The notes below the pieces were generated by a model that saw only the letters and a list, made by a program, of their open reading frames with translations, did no database searches and was not told where the DNA came from. A stretch of 36,409 nt of DNA from NCBI GenBank assembly GCA_023393115.1, contig JAEWMS010000043.1, positions 1 through 36,409 on the forward strand. The letters are read 5' to 3'. This document shows, in pieces, positions 7,842-15,865 of this stretch. Numbering within the stretch: position 1 is the stretch's first letter; every line of letters starts with the position of its first letter. Both the position numbers and the translations under genes were made by a program. The stretch is from Bacillota bacterium. GTDB lineage: Bacteria; Bacillota; Clostridia; Acetivibrionales; DSM-1351.

Positions 7842-8726
7842 ATGGAAAACGGATATTTAAACACTGAAGCAAGTCGCTTGAAAATAAAAACATCTAATAA
7901 AACTGACAGTAATAAGGCAAAAAAGAGAACCGAGCTAAGTAAAGAATCAATCACAACTATTCTTTATCCTGTTCTATTCGGAATGTTAATATTAGTACTC
8001 TGGCAAACGCAGCTTTTACATAAAATTCTGGGAGCTGATACCTTCACACTTCCTTTGCCTGGAAGAATTATCAACATCATATTTGATAATGTACCCGTCG
8101 TATTAAAAAATGTTCAAGCTACTGTTATTGTAGCGGTCGGCGGTTTGATTCTAGGTTCAACATTAGGGTATTTATTGGGAATCATTGTGATGGCATTTCC
8201 CAAATGGGGAGCAGGAGGTATTTCCATTGCATCGGCCTTTACAGCTGTACCTATTGTAGCTATAGCACCTATTCTGAATAATCTGACAAAGGATTTCAGC
8301 AGTGATCCGAATATGAGAAGTATGCTGGCAAAGATGATTGTGGTTATGATAACCTGTACCGTTTCCATGAGCATAAATGCATACAGAGGATTTGTAGAGT
8401 TAAAGCCTTTTTCGGAAGATTTGATGAAATCCTTCGCAGCAAGCAAAATTACAGTTTTTCTAAAATTGAGAGTGCCAAATAGTCTTCCGTATGTTTTTAC
8501 AGCCTTAAGAGTAAGTGTTCCCGCAAGTATTATCAGTGCACTGGTCAGCGAATATTTTGCAGAATACATCATAGGAGTTGGGCGTCAGATACGTGAGAGC
8601 ATTGTTCTGGCACAATACGCAACAGCCTGGGCCTACATCATTGTTGCCTGCGCCATAGGCATATTGATGTATGTAATATTATTAACCGCTGAGGGAGTTT
8701 TACTGAAAGGCCGCCGCAACCGGTGA
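7842..8726 (+). CDS. ABC transporter permease 2, NitT/TauT type
   Basis: A 294-residue protein. A hydrophilic, Lys-rich N-terminal tail of about 35 residues is followed by membrane spans near residues 41-60, 90-117, 126-150, 166-185, 220-245 and 262-285. The coupling-loop motif is AASKITVFLKLRVPNSLPYV and the family feature LVSEYFAEYIIGVG is present. ATG 7842 lies 9 nt after GAGG and is preferred over ATG 7836. It partners permease 1 and the upstream ATPase, and is followed 78 nt later by the receptor gene. Confidence 0.88.
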   Translation: MENGYLNTEASRLKIKTSNKTDSNKAKKRTELSKESITTILYPVLFGMLILVLWQTQLLHKILGADTFTLPLPGRIINIIFDNVPVVLKNVQATVIVAVGGLILGSTLGYLLGIIVMAFPKWGAGGISIASAFTAVPIVAIAPILNNLTKDFSSDPNMRSMLAKMIVVMITCTVSMSINAYRGFVELKPFSEDLMKSFAASKITVFLKLRVPNSLPYVFTALRVSVPASIISALVSEYFAEYIIGVGRQIRESIVLAQYATAWAYIIVACAIGILMYVILLTAEGVLLKGRRNR

Positions 8727-8804
8727 CTTTCAGATTAATAAGGAATAGCTAAAACTGTTCCCAAATATAACAATATATTTACAGATAACGAGGAGGGTTA
8801 AACT

Positions 8805-9992
8805 ATGAAAAAGAAAATAGCAAAGTTATTGGCCGCTATAGTGGCAATATCAATGGTTTTAACAACATTAGCAGGGTGTGGTAAGGCAACCGAAACATCA
8901 GACAGTGCAGCAAGCACTTCAAGTGCGCCGGCTAGTACTTCAGCAGCTTCTTCTGACAGTGCTGCGGCCAACACTGAAGCAGCAAGCTCAGGAAAATACT
9001 ATGACGCGACAGCTACCGCAGAAAGCATTATAAAAGATGCTGCAGGTAAAGGTAAAGTGGGTAACTGGGGACTTGGAAACGAGTATGAGGTACAGGCACT
9101 TTTGGCGAAATATAGTCAGCCTACCACCTTCCTGAGTCAGGCCTTTGATATGGACGGTTTTGACAATGACACCATATCCCTTGCTTCAGCAATGACCTAC
9201 AACGAGCTGGGACTGGTTAAAAACAGTTACTCCGGTGGGTACAAATACGGTGATAAAGTAAACTTTATTGATATGAATAAAGAAGGCGTTGCAATGCTTG
9301 AAGACAACATCTTCTGTACAGAGACATTCGCAAAAGAAAATCCAAATACCGTAAAAGCCTTCCTCTACGCTTCAATGAAGGGTTGGGAATATGCCTGCAG
9401 CAATCCTGAAGAGGCCGCAAAGATTGTATATGAGTACGGCTCTTCAGTATCCAGCGAGCATCAGGCATATATGGCCTCTGAGGTTAAAAAGCTTGTTGAA
9501 ACCGATACAGCAGGTGCTACCGTAAAAGATTACGGAAACATGGATGAAAAAGCAATGCAGCAGACACTTGATCTAGCAAAGAAGTACATTCAGTTGACTG
9601 ACTCGGCAGCAGCTTCAAAATTACAGTCACTAACATTGGACAATATCCGTAATACTTCCTACTTAAAAGATGCAATGGCCTCAGGCGGAAAGTTCGACAA
9701 CCTTGAAAAGAAGTCTGTATCCATTCAGCTCAAATGGCTCCCACAGGCACAGTTCATGGGTTATTACGTGGCACTTAAAAAAGGCTATTATAATGATGTC
9801 GGCTTGGAGGTTAAGATCGTTCCAGGCGGCGGTGATATCGGAGAAACAACAGCAGTATACACCGGTCAGGTTGATTTTGGTGTTACCTGGGTATCAAACC
9901 TGATTGCTGCCAATGCAGGCGGAATGAATCTGCTTGAAATCGCACAGGTATACCAAAGATCAGGTCTGGTACTTGTTTACAAGCTGAATTAA
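8805..9992 (+). CDS. ABC transporter substrate-binding lipoprotein, NMT1/THI5-like, circularly permuted
   Basis: A 395-residue secreted lipoprotein. Signal peptide 1-24 with lipobox LAGC (C25), then a Ser/Ala/Thr linker (26-63). Residues 84-300 match the second and later part of an NMT1/THI5 binding protein (VGNWGLGNEYEVQALLAKY, SAMTYNELGLV, GVAMLEDNIFCTE, AFLYASMKGWEYA). Residues 304-395 match the part that normally comes first after the signal peptide (VSIQLKWLPQAQFMGYYVAL, KKGYYNDVGLEVKIVPGGGD, GQVDFGVTWVSNLIAA, QVYQRSGLVLVYKL). The order is therefore reversed, with the new ends at the first hinge crossing. It is the only receptor gene in the transporter operon. The start has GAGGAGGG. Ligand inferred to be a pyrimidine or derivative. 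Confidence 0.9.
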   Translation: MKKKIAKLLAAIVAISMVLTTLAGCGKATETSDSAASTSSAPASTSAASSDSAAANTEAASSGKYYDATATAESIIKDAAGKGKVGNWGLGNEYEVQALLAKYSQPTTFLSQAFDMDGFDNDTISLASAMTYNELGLVKNSYSGGYKYGDKVNFIDMNKEGVAMLEDNIFCTETFAKENPNTVKAFLYASMKGWEYACSNPEEAAKIVYEYGSSVSSEHQAYMASEVKKLVETDTAGATVKDYGNMDEKAMQQTLDLAKKYIQLTDSAAASKLQSLTLDNIRNTSYLKDAMASGGKFDNLEKKSVSIQLKWLPQAQFMGYYVALKKGYYNDVGLEVKIVPGGGDIGETTAVYTGQVDFGVTWVSNLIAANAGGMNLLEIAQVYQRSGLVLVYKLN

Positions 9993-10021
9993 TTTTATCC
10001 GAAATAAACGTTACAACTTTG

Positions 10022-10062
10022 TGCCTGAATTGGGTGGCAGTTTACGTTACCTGATTCAGGCA
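10022..10062 (+). other. Stem-loop between receptor gene and dihydropyrimidinase
   Basis: TGCCTGAAT and ATTCAGGCA form a 9-bp stem, with GGGT/ACC pairing inside. No T-run follows, so it is more likely an mRNA processing or stability element in the operon than a terminator. Confidence 0.45.
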
Positions 10063-10144
10063 TGATTAAATAACAAATACCTGGAGTAGTTATTTAGACA
10101 TGTCTGAACTATGAAGGACAGTGAAAAGGAAAATAAATTTATAA

Positions 10145-10157
10145 GCGCATATTGCGC
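10145..10157. promoter_or_regulatory. Small inverted repeat before dihydropyrimidinase, candidate operator half of a PucR regulon motif
   Basis: GCGCATATTGCGC has 5-bp arms around TAT, just before the ribosome binding site. It resembles the core of the 18-bp palindrome at 3125 (GTGCATATGCAC) and the CATATTGCAC near 3425. The link is inference from three loose matches. Confidence 0.25.
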
Positions 10158-10172
10158 CGAATGGAGGTTGAA

Positions 10173-11552
10173 ATGATGGAGCTATTAATAAAAAACGGTA
10201 CCGTTGTCACTGCCAGTGAAAGCTTTATTGCGGATATTGCAGTTGAAGGCGGAAAAATTGCTTATATAGGAACAAATCTAGCCATTGAAGCAAAAACAAT
10301 TGTTGATGCTTCAGGAAAATATGTATTGCCTGGTGCCATAGATGCTCATACTCACCTGGCTATGCCATTCGGCGGAACGGTATCGGCTGATGGATATTTA
10401 TCGGGTACCAGAGCTGCCGCCTGTGGTGGTGTTACAACAGTATTTGACTATCCGATGCAGAGAAAAGGCAAGGGTATATTGGAAACCGTTGAAGAAAGAA
10501 AAAAGCTGTGTGCCCCGGAGGCTTGTGTGGATTATGCTTTTCACTGTATTATCACCGACCTCAATGACGGAACCTTACTGGATGAGTTTCAAGCAGCCGT
10601 TGAATACGGTATAACAAGTTTTAAATGCTTTCTGGTATACAAAAAGGAAGGCATGATGGTTGATGATGCAACACTGGTAAAGGTATTGCTAAAAGCCAAG
10701 GAGACCGGAGCTATTACAAATATTCATGCCGAGAATCCGGATATTATCGACCTGAATATTGAGAAATTCAAAAAAGAGGGAAAAACCTCTGCCTGGTACC
10801 ATTATCTCAGCAGACCTGAGTTCGTTGAGGCGGAGGCCGACAAAAGAGCTGTTCACTGGGCAAAAGCCTTTGATGCTCCGTTGTATATAGTTCACATGGC
10901 AGACAAGGAAGGACTTGAAGCTGCCGTAGCTGCAAAAATGGAGGGCTACGATATATTCGTTGAAACATGTCCCCAATATCTCGAATTTACCTGTGATGTG
11001 TATAAACGGGAAGATGGCAGAAATTTTGTCTGTTCACCTCCAATAAAAGGTCAGGAAAGTCAGGACGCCCTGTGGGCTGCTATCAAGAACGGCACCATTG
11101 ATACGGTTGCAACAGATCATTGCCCTTTCCAGAGCTATGAAAAGGACTGGGGAAAAGATGATTTCACAAAGATACCAAACGGCTGCGCCGGAATCGAAAA
11201 TCTTTATCCGTATATGCTGTCTGCAGCAAACGAAGGTAGGATTACTTTCAATCAAGCTGTAAAACTATGCTCCACCAATCCGGCAAAAATTTTCGGCTGT
11301 ACTCAGAAGGGCTCTCTTACAGTAGGCAAGGATGCAGATATCGTTATTTACGATCCCGAGAAAGATTTTACTATTTCAGTAGTCAACATGCATTCAGACT
11401 ACGACCATACTATATGGGAAGGTAAAAAATTGCAGGGATATCCTGTACAGACATATGTAAGGGGAGAACTGGTTTATGATAACGGTGATTTCGTAGGTAA
11501 GCCTGGCTTTGGAAAATTTATCAAACGCCAGCCGAGAAATGAAAAGGAGTGA
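10173..11552 (+). CDS. hydA: Dihydropyrimidinase (D-hydantoinase family)
   Basis: A 459-residue cyclic amidohydrolase of normal length. The binuclear metal site is complete: H59 and H61 (DAHTHLAMPF), K151 to be carboxylated (TSFKCFLVYK), H185 (NIHAEN), H241 (VHMADKEG) and D315 (VATDHCPF). It would hydrolyse dihydrouracil or dihydrothymine to N-carbamoyl-beta-amino acids; related hydantoinases open 5-substituted hydantoins. ATG 10173 (or 10176) follows GGAGG by 5 (8) nt, and an upstream TTG frame from 10152 has no ribosome site. It is followed directly by the dihydropyrimidine dehydrogenase, with the stop codon adjoining that gene's ribosome binding site, and then by the carbamoyl hydrolase. 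That gives the three steps of the reductive pathway. Confidence 0.93.
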   Translation: MMELLIKNGTVVTASESFIADIAVEGGKIAYIGTNLAIEAKTIVDASGKYVLPGAIDAHTHLAMPFGGTVSADGYLSGTRAAACGGVTTVFDYPMQRKGKGILETVEERKKLCAPEACVDYAFHCIITDLNDGTLLDEFQAAVEYGITSFKCFLVYKKEGMMVDDATLVKVLLKAKETGAITNIHAENPDIIDLNIEKFKKEGKTSAWYHYLSRPEFVEAEADKRAVHWAKAFDAPLYIVHMADKEGLEAAVAAKMEGYDIFVETCPQYLEFTCDVYKREDGRNFVCSPPIKGQESQDALWAAIKNGTIDTVATDHCPFQSYEKDWGKDDFTKIPNGCAGIENLYPYMLSAANEGRITFNQAVKLCSTNPAKIFGCTQKGSLTVGKDADIVIYDPEKDFTISVVNMHSDYDHTIWEGKKLQGYPVQTYVRGELVYDNGDFVGKPGFGKFIKRQPRNEKE

Positions 11553-11557
11553 TTGCT

Positions 11558-13087
11558 TTGGGCGAAGTATTATATAGGGATATATCAATAATTGATGAAG
11601 TAAGCAGCTGTCTGCTATGCAACAATGCCCCATGTGCAAAAGCATGTCTTTTCGGCCTTGAAGCTGACACTATCCTCCGTTCAATCCGATTTGAAAATTA
11701 TGCAGGGGCGGCTGCTAAAATACCAGAAAAGGTGCCTTGTGTTAACTGCAAGACAAAAGATTGCATGAAGGTATGTTTAAAACAGAAAATAAACCGGCCT
11801 GTGGATATAGATGAAATTATTATTAATGTGGCGTCATATGGAAAGGAAGAGCTTAAGGATGTGGACTTATCCATTGAATTTTGTGGAATTAAATGCGAGA
11901 ATCCATTTTTCCTGTCTTCTTCGGTGGTGGGAAGTAATTATGAAATGGTAGCCAAGGCCTTTAATATGGGGTGGGCCGGGGTTGCCTTTAAAACTATAGG
12001 GACCTTTGTGCCAAAGGAGGTTTCTCCCCGATTTGAAGCTTTGAGGAAGGAAGCTGTTCCCTTTATAGGGTTTGAAAATATAGAACAGATATCTGAACAT
12101 ACTCTGGAAGAAAATGTTGAGTTTATAAAGCAGCTGAAAGAGGATTATCCCACAAAAATAATTGTTGCCTCCATCATGGGTCAAAATGAGGAGGAATGGA
12201 CATATCTTGCAGAGCTCATGACCGATGCCGGAGCAGATATTATAGAGTGCAATTTTTCCTGCCCCCACATGGCGGCAAACGGATTGGGCTCAGATGTGGG
12301 GCAAAATCCTGAACTGGTTGCCTCATATACCAGAGCTGTCAGAAAAGGTACAAATATCCCCATTCTGGCCAAGATGACACCAAATATCGGCCACATGGAA
12401 ATTCCGGCAATTGCCGCAGTAAATGCAGGCGCTGATGGTATAGCAGCAATCAATACCATAAAGAGTATCATCAATGTAAATTTGGACAGTTTTGCTTCTG
12501 CACCGGAGGTTAAGGGAAAGACAAGTGTGGGGGGATATTCCGGAAAAGCTGTTAAGCCTATCGCTCTGAGGTTTATTCAAGCAATGAAAAGCTGTGGTGA
12601 GCTAAAAGCTGTTCCTGTCAGTGGTATGGGTGGGATTGAGAGTTGGAAGGATGCAGCTGAATTTATGGCGCTGGGCTGTGAAAATATTCAGGTTACAACC
12701 TCTGTAATGCAATATGGCTATAGAATAATCGATGACATGGTTGAAGGGATGAAGTATTATCTGAGCTCCCATGGGTACAAAAGCATAAGTGAAATAGTGG
12801 GAAAGGCACTTCCTCAGATTGTGCCTGCTGAAGACCTTGACAGGGGCAGCATTTGCCTGCCAAAGTTTGATAGAAGTAAATGTCTGGGCTGCGGAAGGTG
12901 TTACCTGTCCTGTTACGATGGAGGACATCAGGCGCTGAGCCAGCATCAAACCACCGGAAAGCCTGTGCTGATTGCTGATAAATGTGTGGGTTGCCACTTA
13001 TGTGTAACAGTATGTCCTGCAAAAGCTATTTCACAGGGAACCAGAATTTCAAAAAAACTTGAGCCTGAATTATGCGCAGTGAAGTAA
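11558..13087 (+). CDS. preA: Dihydropyrimidine dehydrogenase, PreA type with a PreT-like N-terminal Fe-S domain
   Basis: A 509-residue protein in three parts. (1) Residues 1-90 match domain I of PreT/mammalian DPD, with two Cys sets CLLCNNAPCAKAC (18,21,26,30) and CVNCKTKDCMKVC (61,64,69,73), and between them LRSIRFENYAGAA. (2) Residues about 105-420 form the FMN TIM barrel, very close to E. coli PreA: FFLSSSVVGSNYEM, FKTIGTFVPKEVSPRF, IECNFSCPHM, GSDVGQNPELV, GGYSGKAVKPIALRFIQ. (3) The C-terminal ferredoxin domain has CLGCGRCYLSC and CVGCHLCVTVC. FAD and NAD(P)H domains are absent and no separate PreT is in the window. It should reduce uracil/thymine. The start is TTG 11558, 8 nt after AAGGAG; the GTG at 11549 lies inside that site. 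Confidence 0.92.
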   Translation: MGEVLYRDISIIDEVSSCLLCNNAPCAKACLFGLEADTILRSIRFENYAGAAAKIPEKVPCVNCKTKDCMKVCLKQKINRPVDIDEIIINVASYGKEELKDVDLSIEFCGIKCENPFFLSSSVVGSNYEMVAKAFNMGWAGVAFKTIGTFVPKEVSPRFEALRKEAVPFIGFENIEQISEHTLEENVEFIKQLKEDYPTKIIVASIMGQNEEEWTYLAELMTDAGADIIECNFSCPHMAANGLGSDVGQNPELVASYTRAVRKGTNIPILAKMTPNIGHMEIPAIAAVNAGADGIAAINTIKSIINVNLDSFASAPEVKGKTSVGGYSGKAVKPIALRFIQAMKSCGELKAVPVSGMGGIESWKDAAEFMALGCENIQVTTSVMQYGYRIIDDMVEGMKYYLSSHGYKSISEIVGKALPQIVPAEDLDRGSICLPKFDRSKCLGCGRCYLSCYDGGHQALSQHQTTGKPVLIADKCVGCHLCVTVCPAKAISQGTRISKKLEPELCAVK

Positions 13088-13093
13088 GGCTTA

Positions 13094-13144
13094 CTAAAGT
13101 AATTCTCACTAAAGTAATCCTTACTTAAATAAGAATTACTTTAG
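13094..13144 (+). repeat. Imperfect 15-bp direct repeats and a 13-bp inverted repeat
   Basis: CTAAAGTAATTCT (13094-13106) pairs perfectly with AGAATTACTTTAG (13132-13144). A second CTAAAGTAAT lies at 13109-13118. The region reads as degenerate 15-bp units and sits between preA and the amidohydrolase gene, directly ahead of the latter's ribosome site. It could be an operator or an mRNA hairpin. Confidence 0.7.
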
Positions 13145-13174
13145 AATACTTTCTACGAGAGGAGCGTGAATATT

Positions 13175-14401
13175 ATGGTATCTTGTAGTATCGAAAGATT
13201 GGATGATAAAATAAAAACTTTTAGTAAATTTGGTGACACCGGCAATGGGGGAGTAACGAGATTTTCGCTTTCTAAAGAAGCACTTAAAGCAAGATATGAA
13301 GTAAAGAGAAGGATGGAAGCCATCGGAGCAACTGTTGTCACAGATGATATGGCAAACATGTATGCCACCATTCCCGGCACAGAAAACCTTCCCGCAATAA
13401 TGTCGGGTTCGCATATTGACTCAGTAAAGCAGGGCGGCAATTACGACGGAATTCTGGGGGTATTGACAGCTATGGAGGCTGTTGAAACTATAGTTAAAGA
13501 AAAAATTCCCCATAGGCACCCTATTACCGTAGTTGTATGGACAAATGAAGAGGGTGCGCGTTTCGAACCTGCAATGATGTCTTCGGGTGTTATTTGCGGA
13601 AAATTTGATAAAGCGGAAATGCTAGCTTCAGAGGCTAAGGATATACCCGGGTATACTTTTGGAGAGGCTTTAGAAAAAAGCGGATTTAAAGGGGATATCT
13701 CAAACAGGATGTCGCCTGATAAATATATTGCTCTTGTTGAATTACATATTGAGCAGGGGCCGGTATTGGAAAGCGAAGGCTATGATATAGGCGTTGTTGA
13801 AGGTGTGTGCGGTATGATAAATTATGAATTTACCTTCCGCGGCCAGGCTGGTCATGCTGGAACAACCCCTATGAAGTATAGAAAAGATGCGCTTTATGCG
13901 GCAGTCAAGACAATTCAGTATCTGCATGATGAATTGGATACGCTGGATAGTAGGCTGGTCTACACAACCGGAAAGATTTCCGCACACCCCAATATTCATA
14001 CAGTTATTCCTGAGGAAGTAAGGTTTACCCTTGATGCAAGGCATCAAAACCCTGAGGTTATCAAGCAGGTTCTTGATATTATAAAGAAGATTCCACAGGA
14101 AGTGGAAAAGTGCAAGGTAACCTACCAGGAAGCATGGACTCGCAAATCAGTAATGTATACGTCGGAACTGGTTGATTATGTTGAGAAGAGTGCAAATGAT
14201 TATGGCTACACAAACATGAGGCTATACAGCGGGCCGGGCCACGATGCGCAATATGTAATTGACGTTATTTCCACGACCATGATATTTGTACCGAGTGTTG
14301 AGGGACACAGCCATTGTGAGCTGGAGTATACACCTGCTGAGAAATGTCTTAAGGGTGCAAATGTCTTATTAAGAACAATATTATATATTGATCAGCACTA
14401 A
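13175..14401 (+). CDS. M20 family amidohydrolase (beta-ureidopropionase / N-carbamoyl-amino acid hydrolase type)
   Basis: A 408-residue binuclear metallo-amidohydrolase of the hydantoinase/carbamoylase group. Metal and catalytic motifs: SGSHIDSV (His), GGNYDGILGV (bridging Asp), TNEEGARF (Glu pair), ELHIEQGPVLE (His) and SVEGHSHCELEYT (last His). The dimerisation domain contains FRGQAGHAGTTPM. Relatives include allantoate amidohydrolase, but its place after dihydropyrimidinase and PreA favours hydrolysis of N-carbamoyl-beta-alanine to beta-alanine, CO2 and NH3. ATG 13175 lies 10 nt after GGAG; the GTG at 13166 overlaps that site. It is the last gene before a strong terminator. Confidence 0.9.
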   Translation: MVSCSIERLDDKIKTFSKFGDTGNGGVTRFSLSKEALKARYEVKRRMEAIGATVVTDDMANMYATIPGTENLPAIMSGSHIDSVKQGGNYDGILGVLTAMEAVETIVKEKIPHRHPITVVVWTNEEGARFEPAMMSSGVICGKFDKAEMLASEAKDIPGYTFGEALEKSGFKGDISNRMSPDKYIALVELHIEQGPVLESEGYDIGVVEGVCGMINYEFTFRGQAGHAGTTPMKYRKDALYAAVKTIQYLHDELDTLDSRLVYTTGKISAHPNIHTVIPEEVRFTLDARHQNPEVIKQVLDIIKKIPQEVEKCKVTYQEAWTRKSVMYTSELVDYVEKSANDYGYTNMRLYSGPGHDAQYVIDVISTTMIFVPSVEGHSHCELEYTPAEKCLKGANVLLRTILYIDQH

Positions 14402-14451
14402 AAAAATAATTGAACTAGTATTTTCCTACTTCGATATAATTAGACCAATCT

Positions 14452-14492
14452 GGCACTTGTGTTTTCTGAAAACACAGGTGCCTTTCTCTTTT
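14452..14492 (+). terminator. Intrinsic terminator ending the pyrimidine cluster
   Basis: GGCACTTGTGTTTT pairs with AAAACACAGGTGCC (one mismatch), followed by TTTCTCTTTT. Confidence 0.85.
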
Positions 14493-14569
14493 ACAAGTCC
14501 ATGTATTATTAAATGAAATTTGTTGAAAATAGTATTTAGCGAACTTAATTTTTTTAAGGAGGAGTAACA

Positions 14570-14944
14570 ATGTCAAAAGTAAGAGGAACTTCAAATGTCC
14601 CAATTGTTTTAGGTATAATCGGAGGTGTTCTGGGTTTGCCTGCTTCAGTATGTTCAGGCGCCTGTGCCGCAGGTTTGAGCTCAATTGGTGACTCAACCAC
14701 TGCAACAACAAATGCAGCAGGAAATACCTTTATGACTTTGGGACTGATCGGTGCAATAATTGGAATATTCTTTTCAATTACTGCAAAAAAATGGCCAATT
14801 GCCTCAGGGATAGGTCTTCTGGTTGCCACATTATTCTCAGCGATAACGTTAGTGACCTTTAACATGTTAACTTTGATTGTAGTAATATTACTACTTCTGG
14901 CAGCAATTTTTTCATTTACACAGAAAAAAGAAACTATTGATTAA
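14570..14944 (+). CDS. Small membrane protein, DUF4064-like
   Basis: 124 residues with three or four membrane spans: near 10-33 (IVLGIIGGVLGLPASV), 55-72, 78-94 and 98-114, plus a short Lys/Glu tail. The GIIGGVLG pattern and size resemble the DUF4064 group, whose function is unknown. A very good ribosome site (AAGGAGGAG) precedes the ATG. It lies 21 nt upstream of the Lgt-like gene and is probably co-transcribed with it. Confidence 0.65.
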   Translation: MSKVRGTSNVPIVLGIIGGVLGLPASVCSGACAAGLSSIGDSTTATTNAAGNTFMTLGLIGAIIGIFFSITAKKWPIASGIGLLVATLFSAITLVTFNMLTLIVVILLLLAAIFSFTQKKETID

Positions 14945-14965
14945 CAAGGTAATATTGAGGTATTA

Positions 14966-15754
14966 ATGCTGCCGTTTATTGAATTGACGTTATTAGGCTC
15001 CAGGCTGACAATTTCCTCATATAATCTGCTGATGGGGATTGGCATGGTATCAGGTCTGCTAGTCCTGCAGAAAACCTGTAAAAAACTAAAAATACCCAAT
15101 GCTCAGGCAGACAATCTATGGGTAATGATTGCTGCTTCGCTGCTTACCGGACTTATTTCGGCTGTTTTATTCAATAAGGTATATCACTATGAAAACAGCC
15201 GTAATTTTCTGTCGGAGATGACAAAGTACACTGGAATGACATTTGAAGGCGGACTTGTTGGGGGAGCTATTACCTTTGTACTTATGTACAAAAGTATTAA
15301 TAAAGGATTTACAGGTATAATGAAGGTGTTGAATTGTATTACCCCATCAATAGTTATAGGTCACTTTTTTGGTAGAGTGGGCTGCTTTCTTGCGGGTTGC
15401 TGCTTTGGTAAACCCACAAGTTCACCTGTTGGTATTATTTTTCCTGACAAGTCTCTGGCAGCACAATACTATGGTGAAGGAGTCAAAGTAGTTCCTGTCC
15501 AGTTGATGGAGGCTGTATTTCTAGCTACACTATTCCTTCTAATCAGTAACCTCTTGTTAAATTACTCATTCTCTGCCTATCTTATTTCTTATGGTATTTT
15601 TAGGTTTTCTATAGAGTATTTCAGAGGCGATGACAGGGGAATATTATTTCAAACAGTCTTTTCTCCGTCACAATGTATATCAATAGTAATGGTCATAGCA
15701 GGCGCGATTATTTTGCTCCGAAAAGCAAGTTACGCATATGGAACTACTGATTAA
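14966..15754 (+). CDS. Prolipoprotein diacylglyceryl transferase-like membrane protein
   Basis: 262 residues with about seven membrane spans and the Lgt signature region around residues 133-148: HFFGRVGCFLAGCCFG (Arg137 in the GR motif), plus RFSIEYFRGDDRG near the end. True Lgt moves diacylglycerol from phosphatidylglycerol to lipobox cysteines. This version has the CFLAGCC variant instead of GN(F)IN, as in Lgt-like paralogues of Firmicutes, so it may act on another substrate. The ribosome site is GAGG 5 nt before ATG. Neighbours are envelope genes. Confidence 0.75.
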   Translation: MLPFIELTLLGSRLTISSYNLLMGIGMVSGLLVLQKTCKKLKIPNAQADNLWVMIAASLLTGLISAVLFNKVYHYENSRNFLSEMTKYTGMTFEGGLVGGAITFVLMYKSINKGFTGIMKVLNCITPSIVIGHFFGRVGCFLAGCCFGKPTSSPVGIIFPDKSLAAQYYGEGVKVVPVQLMEAVFLATLFLLISNLLLNYSFSAYLISYGIFRFSIEYFRGDDRGILFQTVFSPSQCISIVMVIAGAIILLRKASYAYGTTD

Positions 15755-15805
15755 GTATGCAAATGTGGTATACGAGGATATGTCTTCTTCAAATGCCAAA
15801 CATTG

Positions 15806-15834
15806 TTGTATTGTTTTTTATTATGTAGTAAAAT
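15806..15834 (+). promoter_or_regulatory. Sigma-A type promoter ahead of the MBOAT gene
   Basis: TTGTAT (15806-15811), 17 nt spacer, TAAAAT (15829-15834), about 30 nt before the ATG at 15866. Confidence 0.45.
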
Positions 15835-15865
15835 TCAAATGATGATTACATAATAAGAGGTACAT

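Noticed and set aside
8805..9992. Receptor gene as two genes joined by a frameshift or truncated tandem copy
   Set aside because: A single frame with one signal peptide covers both halves, each half occurs once, and nothing coding follows the stop; a permuted single protein is simpler.
11549..11557. GTG start for preA
   Set aside because: The codon overlaps the AAGGAG ribosome site; the TTG at 11558 has proper spacing.
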